A stretch of 32,502 bases of DNA. Source: JBGOTP01 sp041476545. Lineage in GTDB: Bacteria; Acidobacteriota; Vicinamibacteria; Vicinamibacterales; CAVVIG01. This document shows positions 6,471-14,048 of this stretch, piece by piece; within the stretch, counting starts at the first letter, position 1; every line of letters starts with the position of its first letter. The notes below the pieces were generated by a model. That model was not told where the DNA came from. It did not search any database and saw nothing but the letters and a program-made list of their open reading frames with translations. The translations under genes were made by a program, and so were the position numbers. The DNA lies in assembly GCA_041476545.1 (NCBI GenBank), contig JBGOTP010000008.1:1-32502 (forward strand), in the 5' to 3' direction.

Positions 6471-8793
6471 GCCGATCGCTGTGACTTCAGCGATCTCGCT
6501 CGACGACGCTCGTGCGCAGGACGCCGCGGTGGCCGGGGGCAAGGGCGCCGTGCTTGCCAAACTGCTCGCAGTCGGGTTTCCAGTCCCAGATGGGTTCGTC
6601 GTGCCGGCGGGGGCGGATCTTTCTCCGATGTTGGCCGATCTGCCGAGCGGCGGCCCCGGTTCCCAACGGTTCGCCGTGCGCTCGTCGGCTGCGGCCGAGG
6701 ACCGGGCGGATGCCTCATTCGCGGGTCAGTACGAAACGCTCCTCGACGTCGTGCCCGCGGAGCTGGAGGAGGCCATCCGCCGTGTCAGGGCCAGCGGTGC
6801 CGCAGATAGGGTCCGCGCCTATGAGCCTGGCCGACCTGGCCCAGCTCCAGGTAACCCAGGTGCCGATGCGATCCCTGTCCTCGTCCAGCGGATGCTCCAT
6901 CCCAGGGCGGCAGGCGTGGCCTTTACCGCCGATCCCATTGGCGGAGATCGCGATGTCACGCTCGTCACCGCTGTTTCCGGACTGGGTGAGTCGCTCGTAG
7001 ACGGGCAGGTTGGCGGCGAGTCGTGGCGAGTCAAGGATGGGCGTGCGATGCCCGACGCGCGTGGTCAGGCTTCGACCGCCGAGGTCCTCACGAAACGCGA
7101 AGTAAAGGCCATCGCGACGCTTGCTTGCCGGGTGGAAGCGGTCTTGGGTGTCCCACAGGACATCGAGTGGGCGATCGAGGGTCCGACGATCTGGCTGCTC
7201 CAGGCGCGCCCGATGACCGCGTTGCCCGAGGCCGTCTCGTGGGACCCGCCGGTGCGGGGCGCGTTCAGCCGCAGCTTTCGGCTTGGGGAATGGATTGGCG
7301 CGCCGGTGACCCCGTTGTTCGAGGACTGGCTCCTGGGGCGGATCGAGGATCGACTCCATGCACGCCATGCCGAATGGATCGGGATGCGCGGCGTCCGTCC
7401 GTACCACGTGGTTCTGAACGGGTGGTACTTCTACTCGCTCGAGTTCCTGCCCATCACGCTGCGAGGAATGGCTCGATCGCTGCCGGGCATGCTGGCGCGA
7501 CTCGTCCGCACGCCGCGGCGCGTCGTCGTGGCGTTCCCGCAGGTCGCGCGATTCGGCGTGCCGCTGTACGAGCGGGAGTGGCGCCAGGCCCTCCTGCCTC
7601 GATATCGAGCGGCCGTGCGAGAGGCCACGCTCGCCGTCGGACAGGCGGCGCCCGGCGAGCTTCCGGGAGTCATCGATCGACTGGCAGATATTGCGGGCGA
7701 CTACTTCGCATCGATGGCGATCGTCGCCGGCTATGCCTACAAGGCGGAAACGAACCTCGCGCTCTGGTATTGGTGGCGCCTCCGAACGCTCGGCGAATCC
7801 CATTTGCCGCTGTTGCTCGGCCTCGCGCCGGCGCCCGACGAGCCGGCCGGCCACCTCGTCGAGAGCCTGGACTGGTGGTATCCGACTCTCGGCGAGCGGA
7901 CGCCGACGGTCGATGCCGGGGTCCCAGGTCAGGATCTAGCCGAGGTGACATCGGGCCTCGAAGCCCAGCGGCTCGCAGCGACGGCGCGTGCCCATCAGGC
8001 ACTGCGATCTCGGAGAAAACGGCGGACCTTCGATCGACTGCTCGCTGAAGCGCAGCATGCCGCCTCGGTCCGGGAGGAGCAGGTGGCGTCCTTCACGCTG
8101 GCGTGGCCGATCTTCCGCATCCTTCTCCGGCGCGTGGCCGACGCGCTCGTGGCCGAGGGGATGATCGACCTACCGGATGACATCTATTTCCTGAAGCGGG
8201 CCGAGATCGAGGGAGCTATCTCAGCCGCGTCCAGCGGGAATGCCCCGACGGCTCGCGAGGCGCCCGGGCTGCAGGCCCAGGTTACGGAGCGCCGGGCCGC
8301 AGGGGAGCGGGCCGCGCGACGGATCGCGCCTTTGTCCGCCGGAACCTTTTCCTGGCTCGTCCGCGCTCTGATCATGAACGGTCGTTCTGCCTTCGGCGCC
8401 AGCACTCGTGCCGACGCTCTCTTGCACGGCGCGCCCGCCAGCCCTGGCCTCGCGACGGGAGCAGTCCGGATCATTCAGGATCTCGCCGACGCCGCGCGGC
8501 TGCAACCGGGTGAAATTCTCGTGGCGCCCGTCACAACGCCCGCATGGACGCCTTTGTTTCGGATCGCCGCTGCCGTCGTGACCGACGTCGGCAACGCGAT
8601 GTCACACACATCGATCGTGGCTCGCGAGTATGGCATTCCGGCCGTCGTGGGTTGCGGCGACGCGACGACGCGGTTGACTGTCGGCCAACACGTGATGGTC
8701 GATGGGGCAGCCGGAACCGTCACGCGTACGTCAGGCGGGGCTACTTTTCGAACGGGGACCGAAATGAGGGACCAAACATCAACAAGGCGATGA
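6451..8793 (+). CDS. PEP-utilising phosphotransferase (PEP synthase / rifampin phosphotransferase-like)
   Basis: This is a 780-aa cytoplasmic enzyme in three parts. An ATP-grasp PPDK_N-type nucleotide-binding domain spans about residues 25-255 (GGKGAVLAKLLAVGFPVPDGF; FAVRSSAAAEDRADASFAGQYET; DIEWAI and LLQARPMT). A central region of about 380 residues resembles nothing I can name. The C-terminal swivelling phosphohistidine domain spans about 665-765, with catalytic His719 in GNAMSHTSIVAREYGIPAVVG. The PEP/pyruvate-binding TIM barrel of PEP synthase and PPDK is absent. This is the layout of rifampin phosphotransferase and related enzymes, which move a phosphate from ATP via the histidine to a small molecule. 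The central domain should hold the acceptor. GAGG precedes ATG 6451. Drug inactivation cannot be concluded from sequence alone. Confidence 0.88.
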   Translation: MAQVRHRPIAVTSAISLDDARAQDAAVAGGKGAVLAKLLAVGFPVPDGFVVPAGADLSPMLADLPSGGPGSQRFAVRSSAAAEDRADASFAGQYETLLDVVPAELEEAIRRVRASGAADRVRAYEPGRPGPAPGNPGADAIPVLVQRMLHPRAAGVAFTADPIGGDRDVTLVTAVSGLGESLVDGQVGGESWRVKDGRAMPDARGQASTAEVLTKREVKAIATLACRVEAVLGVPQDIEWAIEGPTIWLLQARPMTALPEAVSWDPPVRGAFSRSFRLGEWIGAPVTPLFEDWLLGRIEDRLHARHAEWIGMRGVRPYHVVLNGWYFYSLEFLPITLRGMARSLPGMLARLVRTPRRVVVAFPQVARFGVPLYEREWRQALLPRYRAAVREATLAVGQAAPGELPGVIDRLADIAGDYFASMAIVAGYAYKAETNLALWYWWRLRTLGESHLPLLLGLAPAPDEPAGHLVESLDWWYPTLGERTPTVDAGVPGQDLAEVTSGLEAQRLAATARAHQALRSRRKRRTFDRLLAEAQHAASVREEQVASFTLAWPIFRILLRRVADALVAEGMIDLPDDIYFLKRAEIEGAISAASSGNAPTAREAPGLQAQVTERRAAGERAARRIAPLSAGTFSWLVRALIMNGRSAFGASTRADALLHGAPASPGLATGAVRIIQDLADAARLQPGEILVAPVTTPAWTPLFRIAAAVVTDVGNAMSHTSIVAREYGIPAVVGCGDATTRLTVGQHVMVDGAAGTVTRTSGGATFRTGTEMRDQTSTRR

Positions 8794-8833
8794 AGAAGAT
8801 CGCGATCAGTGTAGGCAGCGGAATTGAATGCAT
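8741..8833 (-). CDS. Possible 30-aa membrane peptide resembling a TatA helix
   Basis: This minus-strand frame lies 45 bases downstream of the M23 peptidase stop, in the same direction. It overlaps the 3' end of the convergent PEP-utilising gene. It encodes a polar start, one hydrophobic helix (LPTLIAIFFIALLMFGPSF) and a short tail. The helix ending in FGP recalls the TatA/TatE transmembrane segment, but the amphipathic helix that TatA needs is missing. The ribosome-binding site (AAGGAT) is very close to the ATG. It may be a truncated remnant, a microprotein or chance. Confidence 0.25.
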   Translation of the reverse strand: MHSIPLPTLIAIFFIALLMFGPSFRSPFEK

Positions 8834-8878
8834 ATCCTTGCGCAGTCTACCCCAGGCCAGCTCTGAGCCACAGGGCTG

Positions 8879-9763
8879 TTACGGCGTTTGTCGGCCGAGT
8901 AGCGTCAGGACTGCGAGCGGGTCGACGCGGGCGTTGTCCAAACGGACGGCCCAGTGAAGATGCGGCCCCGTCACTCGCCCCGTCGCTCCAACCTTTCCAA
9001 TCGCCTGCCCGGCGGACACCATGTCGCCCTCGTGCACGTCGATGACTGAGAGATGCGCGAGCGTCGAAAACAGTCCGAGCCCGTGATCGAGGATGACCGT
9101 GTTGCCGGAGAAGTACAGATCCCTCGCTAGAACCACGCGGCCCGTGTTGGGCGCCGCGATTCTGGTGCCGGTGGCGGCCGGGAAATCGGCGCCGCCGTGC
9201 GGGCTGCGCGACTCGCCGTTGAAGACGCTTCGAGATCCGAAGGCGCTATTGGCTGACGCGCGTACCGGTCGCACGAACGGCCCGTTCCATAGCCGCGTCA
9301 CGGACGATTGATGCCAAAGCGCTTCGAGTTCCTCGGCTTCGCGAACGATGCGTGGCTCCATCTCGGTGGGCGGGGTGACAAACGCCGGGTCGACCTTCAG
9401 CGTGCGCGTCGGGAAGTGCTTGGCGCGGACCACGAAGTCATGCGTGGCGACTGCCCGCCGCGATCCGGCGATCGCCTCGATGGACGATATGTAAGTGCCT
9501 GTGGTGACGTCGAGATCGATCCCGACGAGTGCACGCCACCGGAGAGTATCGAGACGATAGGCCACGATGTCGTGGTCGAAGGCGCGTACGTGGACCTCGT
9601 CGGCGGGATCCGGTGTCGTGATGGTGAGCACGACCAGCTCGCCCGGTTGAATTGCGCGCGCGTTTGCGACGATGGTGACTCGAGCGGACGGGGTCAGACC
9701 GCGGTCTGACCCCGTCCCGATGCCGAGCAAAGACAGAGCGACGATAGCCGGCGCACGACCCAT
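8879..9763 (-). CDS. M23 family metallopeptidase (LytM-type), exported
   Basis: This is a 294-aa protein whose C-terminal LytM/peptidase_M23 domain (about residues 160-290) has the complete zinc site. H189 and D193 lie in SPHGGADF, and H268 and H270 lie in GPHLHW. The domain also contains the typical NTVILDHGLGLFSTLAHLS strand region. The N-terminal half (30-150) is beta-rich, as in related proteins that place the peptidase against peptidoglycan. Proteins of this type cut peptide cross-links in the cell wall or activate amidases. The signal peptide is short (APAIVALSLLGIG) and is followed at once by residues encoded by a 32-bp perfect palindrome, so it may have been altered by that repeat. 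The gene lies 27 bases after the KimA-like transporter in the same direction. Confidence 0.9.
   Translation of the reverse strand: MGRAPAIVALSLLGIGTGSDRGLTPSARVTIVANARAIQPGELVVLTITTPDPADEVHVRAFDHDIVAYRLDTLRWRALVGIDLDVTTGTYISSIEAIAGSRRAVATHDFVVRAKHFPTRTLKVDPAFVTPPTEMEPRIVREAEELEALWHQSSVTRLWNGPFVRPVRASANSAFGSRSVFNGESRSPHGGADFPAATGTRIAAPNTGRVVLARDLYFSGNTVILDHGLGLFSTLAHLSVIDVHEGDMVSAGQAIGKVGATGRVTGPHLHWAVRLDNARVDPLAVLTLLGRQTP
9686..9717. repeat. 32-bp perfect palindrome inside the M23 peptidase signal-peptide region
   Basis: The left arm GGACGGGGTCAGACC and its exact reverse complement meet at a central GC. The stretch encodes residues of about 16-26 of the peptidase precursor (GTGSDRGLTPS) without a frameshift. 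A perfect 32-bp palindrome in coding DNA is far beyond chance. GGGGTCAGACCGCGG-type sequences resemble REP-like elements, though I cannot check copy number here. Confidence 0.85.
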
Positions 9764-9790
9764 GAACTGATTGTACGCCTGCCGAGCGCG

Positions 9791-11617
9791 CTATTTCGCG
9801 AGATGGAACGGAACGCTCGTCACAACGGTATTCTTGCGGAAGAGCAGCGCGCCCTTGATGAGGAGCGCGCGCTGATTGTGCAGCAGGTGCTGCCACCACC
9901 GCGCGGGCACGAACTCCGGCAGGATGACGGTGACGTAGTCCTGAGGCCGTTCGGCCTCGACCTGTTCGATGTATTTCAGGAGCGGCTCCATCACGGACCG
10001 GTACGGCGAGGCCAGCACGACCAGTTGGACGTGTCCCCCCCACGAATCCCAGTCTGCCTTGAGCTGCTCGGTCGCCCTCGGATCGACGTCCACGTACAGG
10101 GCACGCACATCCTCGGAGAGCGTCTCCGAGTAGCGCAGCGCCTCAACGACGGCGCGCTGGATGCCGCTGATGGGGACGAGGACAATGTTCCGGAGACGAG
10201 GCTGCGGGGCATAGCCCTTCATGGTCAACTGCTCGCTCACGTGGTCGTAGTGGCGGTGCGTCGCCTTGAAGATCGCAACGATGATCGGAATCAGCAACAG
10301 GACAATCCATGCGCCTTCGAGCGTTTTGGTGACGGCCACGATCACGAGCACGATTCCCGTGGTGACGGCCCCAAAGCCGCTGATGACCGCTCCGTGTGTC
10401 CAGCCGGCCGGCTTCAGTTTCCGGAAGCGGATGACCATTCCCGTCTGCGACAGCGTGAACGAAATGAACACGCCGATCATGTACAGCGGCAGGAGCGCAT
10501 GCGTATTCCCGCCGAACACCACGATGAGGACGGCGGCGAAGAGCGAGAGGATCGCGATGCCGTTCGAGAAGGCGAGGCGATCCCCCTGGTTCATGAACTG
10601 CCGCGGCAGAAACCGATCGCGCGACACGATGGACGCGAGTCGCGGAAAGTCCGCGTAGGCCGTGTTGGCGGCGAGAATCAGGATGAGTGTCGTGGCCGCC
10701 TGGACAACGTAGTACAGGACGGTCTGGCCGCCGAAGATCGCGCGTCCCAGTTGCGACACCCCCGATTCGACGTCGTTCGGGATCACCCCGTAGGCGTGCG
10801 CGAGCACGGTGATGCCGACAAACATCGACACCGCGATGACGGCCATCGTCACCAGCGTGGCCGCGGCATTCTTCGCTTCGGGCGGCCGGAACGCCGGGAC
10901 GCCGTCCGACACGGCTTCGACGCCCGTCATGGCCGTGCAGCCGTTCGCGAACGCCGTCAGCAGGAGGAAGATGGTCAACGGCGCGTGTCCCGCCGCAGGT
11001 GGCAGCGGCATGTTGACGGGGACGATCCCGCCGGTGAGGTATCGATACGCGCCGATCAACAGCAGCGTGAAAATGCTGAAGACGAAAAAATACGTCGGCA
11101 CGGCGAAGATCTGTCCCGACTCGCGAATGCCGCGCAGATTGCCGAGCATGAGCAACGCGAGGAAGAACAGACAGATGTGGACACGGTAGGGATCCAGCCA
11201 CGGAACCGCTGACGTGATGGCGAGGACGCCGGCCGAAATACTGACCGAGACCGTCAGCGTGTAGTCGACAAGGAGAGACGCGGCGGCAATCAGACCCGCC
11301 GTCTGCCCGATGTTCTCCTTGGACACGATGTACGCGCCGCCGCCCTGCGGGTAGGCGTGAATCGTCTGCCGGTAGGAGAATGCGACGATCGCTAGCAGGG
11401 CCGCGATGACCAGGCTGATCGGAATCGCGTAGACGAACGCCCCGACGCCGGCGACGACAAGCGTCGCGAGAATGAAATCCGTCGCGTACGCCACCGACGA
11501 CAACGCGTCGGACGACAACACCGCAAGGCCGGTGACGCGGGACAGCCGCTCCTGGTGCGCGAGATTCGAAGGGATGGGCTCGCCGAGGAGGAGGCGCTTG
11601 AACGAAAAGTTGGACAA
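9791..11617 (-). CDS. APC-superfamily transporter, KimA (YdaO)-like potassium/amino acid importer
   Basis: This is a 608-aa transporter of about the length of Bacillus KimA (607 aa). The N-terminal block LLLGEPIPSNLAHQERLSRVTGLAVLSSDALSSVAYATDFIL closely follows the KimA/YdaO signature (RPLKS, EQKL, LAILSSDALSSVAYGTE). Twelve membrane segments span about residues 30-460. A soluble C-terminal domain of about 140 residues follows (NIVLVPISGIQRAVVEALRYSETLSEDVRALYVDVDP). KimA is a proton-coupled high-affinity K+ importer inhibited by c-di-AMP binding. Related proteins are annotated as amino acid permeases, so the substrate is inferred. The start is TTG 11617 with AAGGTG about eight bases upstream. 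It follows a small membrane protein gene by 24 bases and precedes the M23 peptidase. Confidence 0.88.
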   Translation of the reverse strand: MSNFSFKRLLLGEPIPSNLAHQERLSRVTGLAVLSSDALSSVAYATDFILATLVVAGVGAFVYAIPISLVIAALLAIVAFSYRQTIHAYPQGGGAYIVSKENIGQTAGLIAAASLLVDYTLTVSVSISAGVLAITSAVPWLDPYRVHICLFFLALLMLGNLRGIRESGQIFAVPTYFFVFSIFTLLLIGAYRYLTGGIVPVNMPLPPAAGHAPLTIFLLLTAFANGCTAMTGVEAVSDGVPAFRPPEAKNAAATLVTMAVIAVSMFVGITVLAHAYGVIPNDVESGVSQLGRAIFGGQTVLYYVVQAATTLILILAANTAYADFPRLASIVSRDRFLPRQFMNQGDRLAFSNGIAILSLFAAVLIVVFGGNTHALLPLYMIGVFISFTLSQTGMVIRFRKLKPAGWTHGAVISGFGAVTTGIVLVIVAVTKTLEGAWIVLLLIPIIVAIFKATHRHYDHVSEQLTMKGYAPQPRLRNIVLVPISGIQRAVVEALRYSETLSEDVRALYVDVDPRATEQLKADWDSWGGHVQLVVLASPYRSVMEPLLKYIEQVEAERPQDYVTVILPEFVPARWWQHLLHNQRALLIKGALLFRKNTVVTSVPFHLAK

Positions 11618-11641
11618 TCCGGATTCACCTTATCACAGGGT

Positions 11642-12046
11642 TCACGGGGCCAGGAGGGCCAGGAGTGTCAGGCCCGCGGCAATGATTGTTGCGCGTCGGA
11701 GGATCTGACTGGCTCGCCGATTCAGCAGGTCAGCGACCCCCGGCGCCAGTGTCGCGTTGACGACCCCAGGCGCGTCCTGATCGCACGTCCGCCTGGCGGC
11801 GTACGCCACGCACGTCTTGGCGCGTGCCTGCAGCAGGCCCACCAACCCCATCCAAAACAGGGGAAACGCTCCAAGGCGCCACCAGCGGCTGGTGGCGGAT
11901 CGGTCGAGCCAGGCTATCAGCGCGAACGCCGCTACCGTGCCCACTGCGCCGACCACGCGACGTTGGCGTTGGCCCGAGGGACCGATGTTGCCGATGTTGG
12001 CGCTCCTCGTGATGTCCAGAGACAACTCTGTCGGTTCCGCTTTCAA
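11642..12046 (-). CDS. Small membrane protein of unknown function
   Basis: This is a 134-aa protein beginning at TTG 12046, with GGGAG seven bases upstream. The N-terminal 30 residues are polar. Hydrophobic helices lie near residues 32-47, 58-72 and 118-133 (ATIIAAGLTLLALLAP at the very end). One helical region between them holds two Cys (KTCVAYAARRTC). I do not recognise a family. It is the first gene of the run leading to the KimA-like transporter and may be a partner or regulator of it. Confidence 0.65.
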   Translation of the reverse strand: MKAEPTELSLDITRSANIGNIGPSGQRQRRVVGAVGTVAAFALIAWLDRSATSRWWRLGAFPLFWMGLVGLLQARAKTCVAYAARRTCDQDAPGVVNATLAPGVADLLNRRASQILRRATIIAAGLTLLALLAP

Positions 12047-12128
12047 TTTTGGTCTCCCGTTTTTGCGTCTCCGGTGTGCCAGCCGTGCATTTCAGGCATG
12101 GCCTGACCGCCAGCGCGTGGCGCGAACC

Positions 12129-12156
12129 TTGCGACGCGCCAACTATTCTCTATTAA
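12129..12156 (+). promoter_or_regulatory. Possible sigma-70 promoter for the GAF/PilZ gene
   Basis: TTGCGA (12129-12134), a 16-base spacer and TATTAA (12151-12156) stand 18 bases before the ATG at 12174. This would give a leader of only about 11 bases, which agrees with the absence of a Shine-Dalgarno sequence before that ATG. The -35 match is partial, so the call is tentative. Confidence 0.35.
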
Positions 12157-12173
12157 ACGATCAGCAAACCCGC

Positions 12174-14024
12174 ATGAAGTTTGATGCCTACGCGCGCCAG
12201 CAGGCGCAAATCGTACTCGACGCCATCGCGAACCAGGTCGCCGAGGCGACGAAAACCGAACTCGACGCCCTCCGCTCCGGCGTCGATGCACGCATTGCCG
12301 CACTGTTGCAAACGGTGTCCAGCCCCGAGCACGGGCACCTGCTCGAGCGGCTGGTGAAAGACCTGTCGGAGAGCGCCCGAACCGAAGCCGAAACCGCCCG
12401 CGGGCAGGCGGAAGCGGTGGCGTCCCAGGCTCGACTGGATGCCCAGCGGTCGGCCGACGCGGCGCTCGCCACGGTTCGCGCCGAATTGCAAGCGCAGATC
12501 ACCGCCGCCCACACGACCAACGCGGCGCTATCGAGTGCGCTCGAAGACGCGCGGCAGCAGCTCAAGTCGAGCCAGGCCGCCGCTCAGATTGAAGGCGATC
12601 GGACGCGCGCGGCCGTGCAGGCGGAACTCGGCCGCACCCGCGCGGAACTGGAAGGACGACTCGACCAGGTGCAGGCGGCTCGAGCCGAGTTGGCCAGAGT
12701 CCTGGCCGATGCGCAGGCGGACGCCGCCTCCGCACGAGCGGAATTGGCGGCCCAGTCTGCCGGTCTCGAGGACGCCCAGGCGCGCGTCCACGCGCTCGAA
12801 CACGAGGGCACCGGGATGCTCCTCGCGCGAGACGAGGCGGCGACGCGACTGGACGCGGAGGCGCGCCGCGCCAGTGAGGCGGCCGAGGCGCTCGCCACCA
12901 TCCGCCAGGAAGCGGGACTCGCCAAACAGGAAGCCAGTCTCGCGAAGGTGGACGCGGAAGGACGCCGTCAGGGTCTCGAGGCGGCCACCGAACGCATTCG
13001 TGTCCTCGAGGAGGAACTGCGAGCGAAGACAGAACTGCACGGCCACGCTCGAGCGGGCCAGGCGCTGGAGCAGACCGATCACGCCGATGAGGAAGAGACC
13101 AGCGTGGCCTTGTTGGAGCATGTCGGGACCGCGCTCGAATCGATCGACGTCGCGATCAGCGCGAGCGAAATCCTCGAAACACTGATGGAGCAGCTGGGAC
13201 GACAGTTCGCCAAGGCGGCCGTGTTCCTCGTCGGACCATCAAGTTTCAGAGGGTGGCGGGGGAGCGGCCTGGGCCCGGCGACCGACATCAGCAACATCGA
13301 AATCCCGCGCACCAGGGATTCGCTGCTTACCCGCACGCTGGCCGATCGCAAGCCGGTCACGGTCGGCGGAAATCCCGGCGACCAGGCGGTCGGTGTGCTG
13401 GGCGGTCCCGTCGCGAGCGCCCTGGCGCTGCCCGTGCTCGCGAACGGCCGCGTGATTGCCATCGCCTACGCCGAACAGACGGAAGAAACGTCGGCGGCTG
13501 CGCTAACGGTGGGTCGCAAGATCGCGGAGATTCTGATCGACCACGCCAACCGGCGTCTCACGGTCAAGCGACGGCCGTCGTCGCAGCCGTCAAGTCCACG
13601 TGCCCCCGAGGTCGATCGCCTGAGTGCCGGCACGAGACTGGACATGCCGCCAGCCCCCCATTCTCCCGCGCGGCAAGCCCGGCGCTTCGCCATGCCGAGC
13701 GGGCTGCAGGTCACGCTGGAGGGGAGCGCCAGCGTGCTGGTCGACCTGTCGCCGCTCGGCGCGCAAGTCGTCTCACCAGTGGCGATGCGACCCAAACGTG
13801 TCGTACGCATGACGCTGCCGTCTGACAACGGCGGGATCGTGTGCAAAGGCCGCGTCGTGTGGGCCCAGTTCGAGCAGTCGAACGGATCCGCGGAGGCACG
13901 ATACCGCGCCGGGGTGAAGTTCACCGAGGTCGATACGCGCGCGATCGACGCCTTCCTTGCGCATCACGGCATGTCGGACGCGGCCGATTCCGGCTTGAAC
14001 GCCAAGCTCGAGTCGACGGCGTAG
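12174..14024 (+). CDS. Coiled-coil protein with GAF and c-di-GMP-binding PilZ domains
   Basis: This is a 616-aa cytoplasmic protein. Residues of about 10-300 form a long Ala/Glu/Arg-rich coiled coil with a heptad-like pattern. Residues of about 305-465 are a GAF-like sensor domain (LLEHVGTALESIDVAISASEILETLMEQLGRQF; VASALALPVLANGRVIAIAYAEQ). Residues of about 498-605 are a PilZ domain with both c-di-GMP motifs intact: R500-QAR-R504 (RxxxR) and D524-LSPLG-529 (DxSxxG). It should bind c-di-GMP and relay the signal through the coiled coil, perhaps to motility, polarity or secretion machinery. ATG 12174 is chosen because the protein-like composition begins there, although no ribosome-binding site is evident. 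The frame is open further upstream. The KimA run lies divergently upstream. Confidence 0.85.
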   Translation: MKFDAYARQQAQIVLDAIANQVAEATKTELDALRSGVDARIAALLQTVSSPEHGHLLERLVKDLSESARTEAETARGQAEAVASQARLDAQRSADAALATVRAELQAQITAAHTTNAALSSALEDARQQLKSSQAAAQIEGDRTRAAVQAELGRTRAELEGRLDQVQAARAELARVLADAQADAASARAELAAQSAGLEDAQARVHALEHEGTGMLLARDEAATRLDAEARRASEAAEALATIRQEAGLAKQEASLAKVDAEGRRQGLEAATERIRVLEEELRAKTELHGHARAGQALEQTDHADEEETSVALLEHVGTALESIDVAISASEILETLMEQLGRQFAKAAVFLVGPSSFRGWRGSGLGPATDISNIEIPRTRDSLLTRTLADRKPVTVGGNPGDQAVGVLGGPVASALALPVLANGRVIAIAYAEQTEETSAAALTVGRKIAEILIDHANRRLTVKRRPSSQPSSPRAPEVDRLSAGTRLDMPPAPHSPARQARRFAMPSGLQVTLEGSASVLVDLSPLGAQVVSPVAMRPKRVVRMTLPSDNGGIVCKGRVVWAQFEQSNGSAEARYRAGVKFTEVDTRAIDAFLAHHGMSDAADSGLNAKLESTA

Positions 14025-14048
14025 AAAGAGTCCTTTCACACGGACCCG

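Noticed and set aside
6715..7854. Minus-strand open frame opposite the PEP-utilising enzyme
   Set aside because: It is an Arg-rich shadow frame. The plus strand has conserved catalytic motifs throughout.
6451..8793. Firm call as a rifampin-resistance enzyme
   Set aside because: The domain order fits, but the central region that would bind rifampin is not recognisable. Only the broader family is supported.
9803..11212. Long plus-strand open frame opposite the KimA-like gene
   Set aside because: It is a shadow frame in GC-rich DNA, made of Arg/His/Asp/Gln-rich sequence with no domain. The opposite strand encodes a clear transporter.
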